Below, one piece after another: positions 34,298-42,887 of a stretch of DNA of 64,000 nt. Below the pieces are notes generated by a model, which did not search any database, was not told where the DNA came from, and saw only the letters and a program-made list of their open reading frames with translations. The DNA is taken from positions 62,001-126,000 of the forward strand of contig NZ_SAIY01000013.1 of assembly GCF_010560025.1 (NCBI RefSeq), read 5' to 3'. A program made the translations under genes and the position numbers. Source of the DNA: Verrucosispora sioxanthis (GTDB lineage: Bacteria > Actinomycetota > Actinomycetes > Mycobacteriales > Micromonosporaceae). Each line of letters begins with the position of its first letter. Position 1 is the stretch's first letter.

Positions 34298-35155
34298 TCA
34301 GCGGCGGTTGTAGCGATGCATGGTCAGGGGTCCGAAGACGAGGATGAAGGCGGCGCTCCAGAGGGCGATCCACATCATCGCCGAGGCGTCGGTGGTGCCG
34401 GCCATGGCCGCGCGTACCGACGAGACCAGATGTGTGATCGGGTTGGCCTTGACGAACGCCTGGAGCCAGCCGGGCATCGTGGACGGGTCGACGAAGACGT
34501 TGCTCAGGAAGGTCAGCGGGAACAGCACCATCATGCTGACCCCCATCACCGACTTCTCGCTGCGCAGGATCAGCCCGAAGAACGTCCACACCCAGGAGAA
34601 CGCGAAGGAGAAGACCACCAGCAGGCCGATCCCGGCGAGGACGCCGACCACGCCACCGTCAGGGCGGAAGCCGAGCACCAGCCCGACGGTGAGGATCACC
34701 AGGGCGGCGAGGACGTAGCGCAGCACGTCGCCGACGATCATGCCGACCAGCGCGGCGGGCCGCCAGACCGGTAGCGTCCGGAACCGGTCGAAGACGCCCT
34801 TCTCGATGTCGGTGTTCAACCCGACCCCGGTGTACATGGTGATCATCACGACGCTCGTCACCATGATGCCCGGCAGGAAGAACTGCAGGTAGTCACGAGG
34901 ACTGTCGGCGAGCGCGCCACCGAACAGGTACGTGAACATCAGCACCATGATGATCGGGAACGCGGTCACGTCGAACAGCTGCTCCGGCACGTGCTTGATC
35001 TTCAGCAGGGCCCGCCAGCTGAAGGTCAGCGACGCCGACAGCGGGCTCGGCCGTGGCGGTCGGGCACCCGGCGCGAGGACCGTCGCCAGCGCCTCGGAGG
35101 AGGGTACGAAGACCGTCGGCGCCCGGCCGGTCGAGGTGGCGGTGTCGCTGCTCAT
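34298..35155 (-). CDS. ABC-2 type permease, DrrB-like
   Basis: A 285-residue protein from ATG 35155, whose codon overlaps the stop of the upstream ATPase gene (ATGA). Six hydrophobic segments and the ABC-2 signature region (GVGLNTDIEKGVFDRFRTLP, then RSEKSVMGVSMMVLFPLTF) match daunorubicin-resistance-type permeases. With the ATPase it should form a drug or lipid exporter in the membrane. A short terminator hairpin follows at 34233-34280. Confidence 0.9.
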   Translation of the reverse strand: MSSDTATSTGRAPTVFVPSSEALATVLAPGARPPRPSPLSASLTFSWRALLKIKHVPEQLFDVTAFPIIMVLMFTYLFGGALADSPRDYLQFFLPGIMVTSVVMITMYTGVGLNTDIEKGVFDRFRTLPVWRPAALVGMIVGDVLRYVLAALVILTVGLVLGFRPDGGVVGVLAGIGLLVVFSFAFSWVWTFFGLILRSEKSVMGVSMMVLFPLTFLSNVFVDPSTMPGWLQAFVKANPITHLVSSVRAAMAGTTDASAMMWIALWSAAFILVFGPLTMHRYNRR

Positions 35156-36168
35156 CGGGCTGCCTCCAGCTCGTCGTCCCGCTCGTCGGTGGCTGGCACG
35201 GCGGGATGGTCGGTCAGGGCCAGGAAGACCTCGTCCAGGCTGGGCTGACCGAGGGAGAAGTCGTCGACCACGATCCCGGCCCGGGACAACTCGCCCAGGG
35301 CCCGGGCGGCCTGTGCGCTGGCGTCCAGTTCGCTGCCGTCGCCACCCACCCGGGCGGTGATCGCCACCGGGTCGGCCTCCAACTGCACCGGTACGCTCAG
35401 CGTCGCCTGCAACACCCGCTCGGCCTCGGGCCGCTGGTCGGCGTTGCGCAGCCGCAGGTGGACCGTGCCGGAGCCGACCGACGACTTCAACTCGCCCGGG
35501 GTGCCCTCCGCGATCACCCGGCCGTGGTCGACCACCGCGATCCGGCTGGCCAGCTTGTCGGCCTCGTCCAGGTACTGCGTGGTCAGCAGCACGGTCGTGC
35601 CGTGCGCGACCACCGCCCGGACGATCTCCCACACCTGGTTGCGGCTGCGCGGATCCAGCCCGGTCGTCGGCTCGTCGAGGAACAGCAGGTCGGGGGTGTT
35701 GAGGATGCTCGCCGCGATGTCGATGCGTCGCCGCATGCCGCCCGAGTACTTCTTCACCTGCCGTCCGGCCGCCTCGGTCAACCCGAACGCGGCCAGCAGT
35801 TGCTCCGCCCGTTGCCGGGCGGCGGACTTGGGCAGCCCGAGCAACCGGCCGAGCAGGATGAGGTTCTCCGTGCCGGTCAGGTCCTCGTCCACCGAGGCGT
35901 ACTGACCGGTCAGGCTGACCCGGGCGCGTACCGCGTCGGCCTCAGCCACCACGTCGTGACCGAACACCCGGGCCTGCCCGCCGTCCGGACGAAGCAGGGT
36001 GGCCAGCACGCGTACCGCGGTGGTCTTGCCGGCCCCGTTCGGCCCGAGCAGCCCGTACACGGCACCCGCCGGAACCTGCAGGTCGATGCCGGCGAGCGCG
36101 CGGGTCTCGCCGAACGACCGGGTCAGACCCTCGGCCTCGATGGCGAGGCCGGTGGTGCGTCTACTCAT
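35152..36168 (-). CDS. ABC transporter ATPase, DrrA-like
   Basis: A 338-residue protein with GPNGAGKTT (Walker A), KYSGGMRRR (ABC signature), LLFLDEPTTGLDP (Walker B) and LTTQYLDEAD (switch), plus the DrrA-type C-terminal extension ending QPSLDEVFLALT. It is the energising subunit of the exporter encoded with the overlapping permease gene. Export of a hydrophobic compound giving self-resistance is the usual role of this subfamily; the substrate is not evident and no biosynthetic cluster is adjacent. Confidence 0.92.
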   Translation of the reverse strand: MSRRTTGLAIEAEGLTRSFGETRALAGIDLQVPAGAVYGLLGPNGAGKTTAVRVLATLLRPDGGQARVFGHDVVAEADAVRARVSLTGQYASVDEDLTGTENLILLGRLLGLPKSAARQRAEQLLAAFGLTEAAGRQVKKYSGGMRRRIDIAASILNTPDLLFLDEPTTGLDPRSRNQVWEIVRAVVAHGTTVLLTTQYLDEADKLASRIAVVDHGRVIAEGTPGELKSSVGSGTVHLRLRNADQRPEAERVLQATLSVPVQLEADPVAITARVGGDGSELDASAQAARALGELSRAGIVVDDFSLGQPSLDEVFLALTDHPAVPATDERDDELEAAR

Positions 36169-36337
36169 GATTGCGAAGTGTCCTTCCGTTCGTCACGTCT
36201 GCGAGCCGGGCCGCCGCGACCCGGCGACCCACCACACCCCACGGGTACGACAGAATGCTCCCTCCCGTGGCCGCCCGCCAGCTACAACGACGCTGGCCGA
36301 CGGGAGTGGTCGGCTCACCGCACAGGCGCGAGACGGC

Positions 36338-36376
36338 GGACAGCCGCCGCTAGATCGGATCTAGCGGCGGCTGTCC
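36338..36376. repeat. Perfect 19-bp inverted repeat (terminator or operator)
   Basis: GGACAGCCGCCGCTAGATC (36338-36356) and its exact complement (36358-36376) flank a single G. It lies between the end of the aldo/keto reductase gene (36436) and the start of the ABC operon (36168), a 267-nt gap otherwise empty. It most likely terminates the reductase transcript, but such a long, near-loopless palindrome could also be a protein-binding site for the ABC promoter. Confidence 0.6.
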
Positions 36377-36435
36377 CGACACCACCTGTCGGCGGTGCTC
36401 CGGGCCGTGGCCGGCCCGACGCGCTGCCGGCCCCG

Positions 36436-37422
36436 TCACCAGGCCGTGTCGAGCCGGTGCCGCTGCTCGGGTGTCAGCGCCAGGTCCACGGCGGCGAGAC
36501 TCTCGTCCAACTGCGCCACCGAGGAGACCCCCACCAGCGGGATGGTGGGGATGTCGCCGTCGATCAGCCAGGCCAGCACCACCTGGTTGGCCGTCGCGCC
36601 GGTCTGCTGGGCCACCTCGCGCAGCGCGGCCAGCCGCACCGGCGCGCTCGGCAGGTCGTACTCCGGCCCCAGCGGCTTGTCCGAACGGACGTAGGCACCC
36701 CACAGCAGTGAGCCGTACGACACCAGGGTCAGGCCGGGTTCGGCGCGCAGGTAGCTGGTCAGCTCGCCGCCGACCGCGCCCACGTTGCCGTCGACGTCGA
36801 GGTCGCTCGGCCCGTCGAGTCGGGCCGGCAGGTAGCTGCGGTGGTACTGGAGCACCTCGTACCCGGGCAGGCCGGCCGCGGCGGCCAGCGCGCGGGCCCG
36901 CTCCACCCGCCAGGTGCGGTGGTTGCTCGCGCCGAGCAGCCCCACGGTGCCCTCGGCGACCAGCTCGGCGAACCCCTCCACGGTCTCCCGCAACGGCACC
37001 CGGTGATCCTCGATGTGGGCGTAGAGCAGGTCCAGCCGGTCCATGCCGAGGCGTTCCCGGCTCCGTTCGGCGGACTCCCGGATCACCTTGGCCGACAGCC
37101 CTTCCGGGTTGTCGAGGTAGCTGGTGCCGGGGGCGAGCGGCCGGGCGCCGAGTTTCGTGGCGACGACGACCTCGTCGCCGATGCCCCGGCTGCGCCGCCA
37201 CCGGCCGAGCAGTTCCTCGCTCTCGCCGCCCTGCCCGCCGGTCATCCAGAACGCGTAGTTGTCCGACGTGTCGATGAAGGTGCCGCCGGCCTCGACGTAC
37301 CTGTCGAGGATCGCGTAGGAGGTGGCCTCGTCGGTCTTCGTGCCGAACAGCATCGCCCCGAGGCTGAGCACGCTGACCTCGCGTCGGGTACGCGGGTCGC
37401 TGCCGATCGTGCGGTACCGCAT
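36436..37422 (-). CDS. Aldo/keto reductase
   Basis: A 328-residue protein from ATG 37422, 5 nt after GAGAGGAG. The TIM-barrel AKR set is present: FIDTSDNY (catalytic Asp/Tyr), VVVATKLGA (Lys), DLLYAHIEDH (His), and the NADP-binding GLLGASNH and IPLVGVSS regions. NADPH-dependent reduction of aldehydes or ketones is expected, substrate unknown. Its promoter region holds a MerR-type site (37475-37504), so induction by redox or electrophile stress is plausible. Confidence 0.9.
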   Translation of the reverse strand: MRYRTIGSDPRTRREVSVLSLGAMLFGTKTDEATSYAILDRYVEAGGTFIDTSDNYAFWMTGGQGGESEELLGRWRRSRGIGDEVVVATKLGARPLAPGTSYLDNPEGLSAKVIRESAERSRERLGMDRLDLLYAHIEDHRVPLRETVEGFAELVAEGTVGLLGASNHRTWRVERARALAAAAGLPGYEVLQYHRSYLPARLDGPSDLDVDGNVGAVGGELTSYLRAEPGLTLVSYGSLLWGAYVRSDKPLGPEYDLPSAPVRLAALREVAQQTGATANQVVLAWLIDGDIPTIPLVGVSSVAQLDESLAAVDLALTPEQRHRLDTAW

Positions 37423-37474
37423 GGAAACTCCTCTCGTGCGCCCGAACCTGTGGACGCGGCACCAGCCTGCGTCT

Positions 37475-37504
37475 TCGAGCGCACTCGAGGTCAACCCCTT
37501 GACC
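37475..37504 (-). promoter_or_regulatory. MerR-type promoter/operator of the aldo/keto reductase
   Basis: Two adjoining dyads: TCGAG-CGCA-CTCGA (37475-37488) and GGTCAA-CCCC-TTGACC (37489-37504). On the minus strand TTGACC can act as the -35 element, with the TCGAG dyad just downstream, the layout of MerR/SoxR-family promoters. No MerR gene lies in the window. Confidence 0.5.
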
Positions 37505-37616
37505 CTGTCCGCTCGTCCGAAGATCCATCGACGCTGACACCTGAGCCCGGTGCGCCCGGACAGCGCCACCCATACGGTGTGTTCCTGTCCGACGTCACAC
37601 AGTGGAGGATTCGCCA

Positions 37617-40600
37617 GTGCCGCAGCTACCGGACCTGCCTTTCGGTGTGGACTACCGGGCAGTCGGGGTCTTCCTGTTGGCGGTGCTCGTCGCAGTGATC
37701 CAGCAGTTCTTCGCCGACTGGATCAAAGCCCAGCTGGCCCGGCTGTGGGGACTCGTCGCCGGCCGACGGCGCGGCATCCGGGCGGACGAGTGGCGCCGCT
37801 ACCGCGCCTGGGTCGCCCGCACCTACAACCGGATGGAACTCGGCTTCGTGCGGGATGTCTCGGTCACGCTCGACGAGGTGTACGTGCCGCTGGAGTACGA
37901 GCAGGACGGCAGGCGCGTCGACGTCTACCGCGACGTGCAGGATCGGCGGCGCACGGTGATCCTCGGTGCGGCGGGAGCGGGTAAGTCGATGCTGCTGCGG
38001 CACTCGATGGTGCGCTGGGCGGCGGCGCCCGAACGGTTCGAGCGCGTACCGGTGCTTGTGGAGCTCGCCCGGTCCAACCGGGACGGCCGCACGATCCGGC
38101 AGCTCATCACGGAGGCGCTCGGCCGGCTCGACGACGAACCGGATGGTCGCCGCCGGCACCGGCGCGCCCGTCCGCTCGTCGCCGACGCGGCGCAGGTCGT
38201 CGAGGTGGCGTTGGCCAGTGGCCGGCTCTGCGTGTTCCTCGACGGGCTGGACGAGGTGGTCACCGAGCGGCGCGGTGCCGTCGCCGAGGAGATCAAGGAG
38301 TTCGCCGAGCGCCACTCGACGACGCAGATCGTGGTCACCTGCCGCGACGCGGTCTACGACGGTGACCTGCGGCCGGTCTTCGACCGGGAGATCCGGGTGG
38401 CCGGCTTCGACGACGCCGGGATCCGGCACTTCCTGCGGCTCTGGTTCACCCGGCGGGACGCCGGGGGTGCCGAGCACCACGCACCGGGGCGGGAACGCGA
38501 CGAGGCGTCGGCCGACTCCCGGCACGTCGTGGAGCAACTCCTGGCGGAACTGCGATCCAGCCCGACGGTGATGCGGCTGGCCCGCAGCCCGCTGATGCTC
38601 ACGATGATCACCACCTTGTACGAGGCGGACGCCGGTGCCGGGCCGATGTTGACCAACTCGCGGGCGGAGTTCTACCAGCAGGCCGTCGAGCACCTGCTGC
38701 GCCGGGACCGGGATCTCGGCCGGCACCGCAACCTGGCCCGATACCAGGCCGGCCACAAGCTCATGGCGCTGCGGGCGATCGCGCTGGCCGCCCAGGGCGG
38801 CCGGTCCCAGGGCACCGACCGCCGGGTGATTGGCGAGGCGGAGGTGTACGCCGAGCTCGCCCGCATCCTGCCCCGGTTCCGGCTGGCCGAGGAGCACCTG
38901 CCGCGCATGGTCGACGAGATCGTGGAGCGCAGCGGGCTGTTGATCCGCATCGACGACAACAACCTGCTCTACGAGTTCGCCCACCTGACCCTGCAGGAAT
39001 ACCTGGCGGCGGTGGAACTCGCGGACGACCCCGACCGGTTGCTCGGGCTCTACCGGGAGAACCCGAGCCGGTGGCGGGAGACGGTGAAACTATGGTGCGC
39101 CGGCGCCAATCGCGACGCCTCCGGGGTGGTCCGGCAGATCTTCGGCGGTGACGGCCGGGACCGGCTGCTCGCCCTGGAGTGCGTCGCCGAGGCCCGACAG
39201 CTCGACGAGAATCTTGCCTCGACCATCGTGGACAGTCACGTTCGGCTGCTCGGTACGCCGGCCGCCGACAAGCATCTGGTGCTGGCGGCGCTCGGTGCGG
39301 TGGCCGGTAATTCGGGGCCGTTCGGTCAGCGACTGTTCGACAGCCTGGCGCGGCAGGCGCGCTCCGGCGGCTCGGTGGCCGAGGACGCGGTGGTGGCCCT
39401 CGCGGAGTCCCGTCGCCGCGAGGCTATCGAGCTGCTCAGTGAGATGGCGGTGCGGGTGCCGGCGGCCCGTGCCGCCTTGCGGGCCACCGGTGAGCTGGCC
39501 ATCCCGACCCTCGCCGCCCGGGCCGGCGCCGGCTCGGTGGCGGCCGTCGACGACCTGGCTGCCATCGGCACCCCGCCGCCGCGGTCGCCCTGGCGGAACA
39601 GTTGTGGGCCAGGAACCGGCAGGTTGCCCTACGCGCGGCGTGGCGGCTGGCCACCCTGGTCGACGCGCCGGACGTCGAGAACGAACTGCGCACCTTCGAC
39701 CCCACGGCGGCGGAGGCGGCGTCCGTGGCCGCCGGGGCGGCGCGGCTGACCGACCGGCGGTCGGGACGGGTGCCGGGCGCGGAGTGGTACGACTGGCTGT
39801 GGGCACCCTTCGAGCCGGGCACCCCGATGGCCCGGACGATGGGTCGCCTCGGCTGGCTGATCCTGGAGTCGACCGACGACGCCCCGAGTGATCTCGGCAC
39901 CGTCGACGTGCGTCTCGCGATCGGCCTCGTCGCGTGGGCCGGCGCGTTCGGCACCGGCAAGGTGCCGAACGAACTGACCGAGGACCTGACTCGCAAGGCG
40001 CACGGCTTCGGCCACAAGCGGTTGCTCTCCGGTGCCTTCGGCGCGTACGAGATCCGCGACATGCTCGACGTGGTGGCCCGGCGGGAGCCCGAGGTCGCGC
40101 GCGGGATCGCGGTGCGGGCGCTGACGGCTCGGGTGTCCGGCTGGCGGGCCGCGTTGGCGAGCCGGCTGCCCATGCCGGTGCTCACCGAGTTGGCCAGTCG
40201 ACTGTGGAGCAGCACCAGCCTCGACGCCGACCTGCGGGACTGGCGGACGCTCAACGAACGGCCGGAGAAGCCGACGGTGCTGGTCTTCCTGCGCAACGTC
40301 GCCGGCACGCTCGGTGCGCTGGCCGGCGTGACCCTGATCGGCATCGCGATCACCCGCTCGTTCGGCACGCTGATCGACTGGTGGGCGTGGGGGCCGGTGG
40401 AGATCGCGTCGCTCGTGGTGGGGTGCACGCTCCTGGCGGTCATCTGCTTCGTGGTCGCCCTGCTGATGCCGGCCGACCACGACCTGCTGTGGGTACCCGC
40501 GGTCTTCCTGTTGATGAGCGGGGTCGGGGTGGTGGGCGCGGGAGCGCCGGTCGCGTTCGCGACCGTGGCCGGCTGGCTGGGCGTCGTCTCCACTGCCGTG

Positions 40601-40792
40601 CTGAGTGCGGCGCTGGTGGCCGCGATCGTCGTGCTGGTGCGCTGGACCAGCCATCGGGAGCGGGCGTTGCGCAACCCGTACCGGGCCCTGCTCGACCGGG
40701 TGCCGACGGCCCGCAACCACCAGACCGTCATCGGTCGCCAGGCCACCGGCGGCAGTGCCCGGGTGCGGCCGACGGTGCGTACCGGCGGCTGA
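37617..40792 (+). CDS. NACHT-domain STAND ATPase with membrane helices at both ends, frameshifted at about 39573
   Basis: The start is GTG 37617, 8 nt after GGAGG (GTG 37602 is in frame but lies in the RBS). An N-terminal membrane helix (about 15-35) is followed by the NACHT module: GAAGAGKS (117-124), LCVFLDGLDEV (about 204-214) and FAHLTLQEYLAAVE, the typical NACHT winged-helix end. HEAT-like helices follow. At 39573 the frame breaks (CACCCCGCCGCC); adding one G restores IGTPAAAVALAEQLWARNRQ and a second half ending TGA 40790. That half has about four C-terminal membrane helices. Intact length about 1058 residues. Bacterial NACHT proteins include antiphage ATPases; here membrane damage by the C-terminal helices is a possible output. 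Confidence 0.8.
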
Positions 40793-40808
40793 CAGGTGCC
40801 GCGCCGGA

Positions 40809-41039
40809 TCAGCGTTGGCGTAGCGCGGTGGAGGTGAGGCGGTAGCCGATGGTGTGCTCGACCAACCGCTCGACCAGGTCCGCCTTGCGCAGCCCGCCGA
40901 CGCCGCGCAACCCCAACTCCGCGGCCAGTTCCCGCAGGTCGCGCAGCGGCCAGGGGGAGAGGTACGCGGTACCGTCGGCGCGGCTGCTCATCGTCGCCAG
41001 CCGGTCGACGGCGACGGTCAGATCCTCCCGACCGCTCAT
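40809..41039 (-). CDS. Small SAP/Rho-N-like protein downstream of parA
   Basis: The start is ATG 41039 (MSGREDLTVAV). The 76-residue product has a C-terminal helix-extended-loop-helix (LRDLRELAAELGLRGVGGLR, then KADLVERLVEH), the pattern of SAP or Rho-N DNA/RNA-binding motifs. ParA-type ATPases usually need a DNA- or cargo-binding partner; this could be it. The ParA stop and this start share the sequence CCGACATGAG, but three 80-bp repeats now separate them. The reading frame is also open into the repeats, giving spurious longer versions. Confidence 0.7.
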   Translation of the reverse strand: MSGREDLTVAVDRLATMSSRADGTAYLSPWPLRDLRELAAELGLRGVGGLRKADLVERLVEHTIGYRLTSTALRQR

Positions 41040-41040
41040 G

Positions 41041-41280
41041 TCGGCCCTCCGCTTCGCTGCGGGCCGCCATGAGGCACCAACGCGCCGAGTTGATGATTCG
41101 CTCGCTGCCGCTCGCTCATGTCGGCCCTTCGCTTCGCTGCGGGCCGCCATGAGGCACCAACGCGCCGAGTTGATGATTCGCTCGCTGCCGCTCGCTCATG
41201 TCGGCCCTTCGCTTCGCTGCGGGCCGCCATGAGGCACCAACGCGCCGAGTTGATGATTCGCTCGCTGCCGCTCGCTCATG
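41041..41280. repeat. Three tandem 80-bp direct repeats between parA and the SAP-like gene
   Basis: Copies at 41041-41120, 41121-41200 and 41201-41280. Copies 2 and 3 are identical; copy 1 differs by one base (CCCTCC instead of CCCTTC near its start). On the minus strand every unit begins ATGAGCGAGCGG, so the stop-start junction CCGACATGAG is recreated at each boundary. Because 80 is not a multiple of 3, each copy reads in a new frame. Without the array the two genes would overlap as ATGA. Confidence 0.93.
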
Positions 41281-42196
41281 TCGGCTGGAGGTGGTCGAGG
41301 AACTCGGTGGCGAGGCGGCGCAGCTCGTCGCGTACGGCGGGCACCGTGACGCGGTCGCGCAGCACCACCGGCACGCCGCGCGGGGTGTTCGTCGCGTAGA
41401 GCGTGACGTTCTCCCGCAGCGCGGTGGGGAAGACCGGCAGACCCAGGTTGCGGACCTGGTCCATGTAGGTCTGGTGGGTGGCGATGGGTTGCTGGGACAG
41501 CAACTGGACCATCGTGAAGACCACGCCGGCCACGCCGGGAGCGACCTTCTGGTGCCGGCGTACGGTGGCGAACCGGCGCGCGTCGGCGTTGTACTGCTCG
41601 ACCAGTTCCCGCACGTTGCCGTGCAGGTAGTCGATGCCCAGGGTGGACAGGTAGTCGGCGCGGGCCGGGATGACCAGGTGGTCGCTGGCGATGATGGCCG
41701 ACTGGGTGACCACGTTGAAGTTCGGCGGGCAGTCGATGAGCACCATGTCGTACGGGTCGAGCCCGTCGGCGAGCAGTCCTTCGGCGAGTGACCCGCGGAC
41801 CCGGAACAGTTCGGCGTCGTACTCCTCGCCACCGGCGACGCTGCGGGCCAGGGCCAGGTCGATGTCCACGAGTTGCAGATGCGACGCGATCAGGTCGAGC
41901 CGGCCGGCGCCGCTGAGCCGGGAGTTCGCCGGGCCGGGCGACACCACAAGTTCACTGAGCGTGACCGACGGGCTGCCCTCGCGCAGGCCGTCGTACCAGC
42001 GTTTCACCGTCCGGGTGTCGCGTAGCCGCTCCCGCCAGTCGTCCGGGTCGTAGAAGCCGAAGGTCAGGCTGGCCTGTGGGTCGAGGTCGATGAGCAGCAC
42101 CTTCATCCCCCGGTTGGCCAGTTCGGCACCGAGGTTGGCGGTCACCGTGGTCTTGCCGACCCCGCCCTTGTAGTTGATCACGGACACGACGTACAT
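41276..42196 (-). CDS. ParA/MinD-family ATPase
   Basis: A 306-residue protein; GGGGAGG lies 7 nt before ATG 42196. The deviant Walker A motif KGGVGKTT (about 10-17) with the signature lysine, LIDLDPQASLTFGF (A') and MVLIDCPPNFNVVT (Walker B) are all present. It is an orphan ParA, without ParB and away from an origin, so it more likely positions a protein complex or a defence or secretion machine than the chromosome. Its partner may be the SAP-like gene beyond the 80-bp repeats. Confidence 0.9.
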   Translation of the reverse strand: MYVVSVINYKGGVGKTTVTANLGAELANRGMKVLLIDLDPQASLTFGFYDPDDWRERLRDTRTVKRWYDGLREGSPSVTLSELVVSPGPANSRLSGAGRLDLIASHLQLVDIDLALARSVAGGEEYDAELFRVRGSLAEGLLADGLDPYDMVLIDCPPNFNVVTQSAIIASDHLVIPARADYLSTLGIDYLHGNVRELVEQYNADARRFATVRRHQKVAPGVAGVVFTMVQLLSQQPIATHQTYMDQVRNLGLPVFPTALRENVTLYATNTPRGVPVVLRDRVTVPAVRDELRRLATEFLDHLQPT

Positions 42197-42261
42197 CGAC
42201 GTACCTCCCCAAGACGACTGACGGTAGCGGGCCGTCCGGCGAAAAGTCGATCATCCTCGGC

Positions 42262-42296
42262 TTGCACGTAAGTACGTAAGTTCGTACTATCGAACT
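42262..42296 (+). promoter_or_regulatory. Leaderless promoter with embedded ArsR operator
   Basis: -35 TTGCAC (42262-42267), 17-nt spacer, -10 TACTAT (42285-42290), and the ATG of the ArsR gene at 42297, 6 nt after the -10, so transcription probably starts at the A of the start codon. A dyad AGTACG-N6-CGTACT (42271-42288) fills the spacer and touches the -10. It is ideally placed for autorepression. No ribosome-binding site is visible, consistent with a leaderless mRNA. Confidence 0.72.
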
Positions 42297-42800
42297 ATGG
42301 CGGAGGTGGAGGAACGGTTGGCGGCGCTGGAGGCGCAGGTCGCCGAGCTGATCGAGCGGCTCGGCGGCGGCGATGGTCCGGCTCCGCTGCCGGAGGGGGT
42401 CTTCTGGGCGCTCGACGGGCTCAAGCAGCGACTGCCCGCCGACGGTGCCGGCGCCGTGCTCTACACCGGCACGGTCCGGGTCGGCGGGCAGCACTACGAC
42501 TGGCAGTACGGGCGGGGCGTCGAGGACCTGCTGGCCGACGACTGGGCCGACCTGCCGGTCGTCCTGTCGGCGCTGGCCCACCCGGTACGCCTGCGGCTGC
42601 TGCGGGAGATCCTCGGCGGCCGGCAGGGCACCGCCGAGCTGGCCGGGATCGAGGACCTGGGCACAACCGGCCAGCTGCACCATCACCTGCGCCAGCTCAC
42701 CGGCGCCGGCTGGCTGCGCAGCGCCGGCCGGGGCCGGTACGCCATCCCCGCCGAGCGGGTGGTGCCGCTGTTGGCCATCCTCACCGCCGCCGGTCGCTGA
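42297..42800 (+). CDS. ArsR-family regulator with N-terminal coiled coil
   Basis: A 167-residue protein. Residues 1-30 form a short coiled coil (EERLAALEAQVAELIERL). The winged helix is at about 90-160 (LSALAHPVRLRLLREIL, GTTGQLHHHLRQLTGAGWL). No metal-binding Cys is present, so the signal is not a thiol-bound metal. The gene has its own leaderless promoter with an operator dyad and lies 87 nt before a membrane-anchored serine hydrolase, which it may co-regulate. Confidence 0.88.
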   Translation: MAEVEERLAALEAQVAELIERLGGGDGPAPLPEGVFWALDGLKQRLPADGAGAVLYTGTVRVGGQHYDWQYGRGVEDLLADDWADLPVVLSALAHPVRLRLLREILGGRQGTAELAGIEDLGTTGQLHHHLRQLTGAGWLRSAGRGRYAIPAERVVPLLAILTAAGR

Positions 42801-42887
42801 GCACACCCACCAACCGTCGCGCCAGGAGGCCACCGTGGCCGGCACGACCGGCCCGCGTCGATCCGGCAGGAACGGAAGGAGCACGTG

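Noticed and set aside
41041..41280. CRISPR array
   Set aside because: The repeats are directly adjacent 80-bp units with no spacers, and no cas genes are present.
41116..41832. Long minus-strand frame running through the 80-bp repeats into parA
   Set aside because: It reads parA out of frame and the repeats in rotating frames, an artefact of the 80-bp period.
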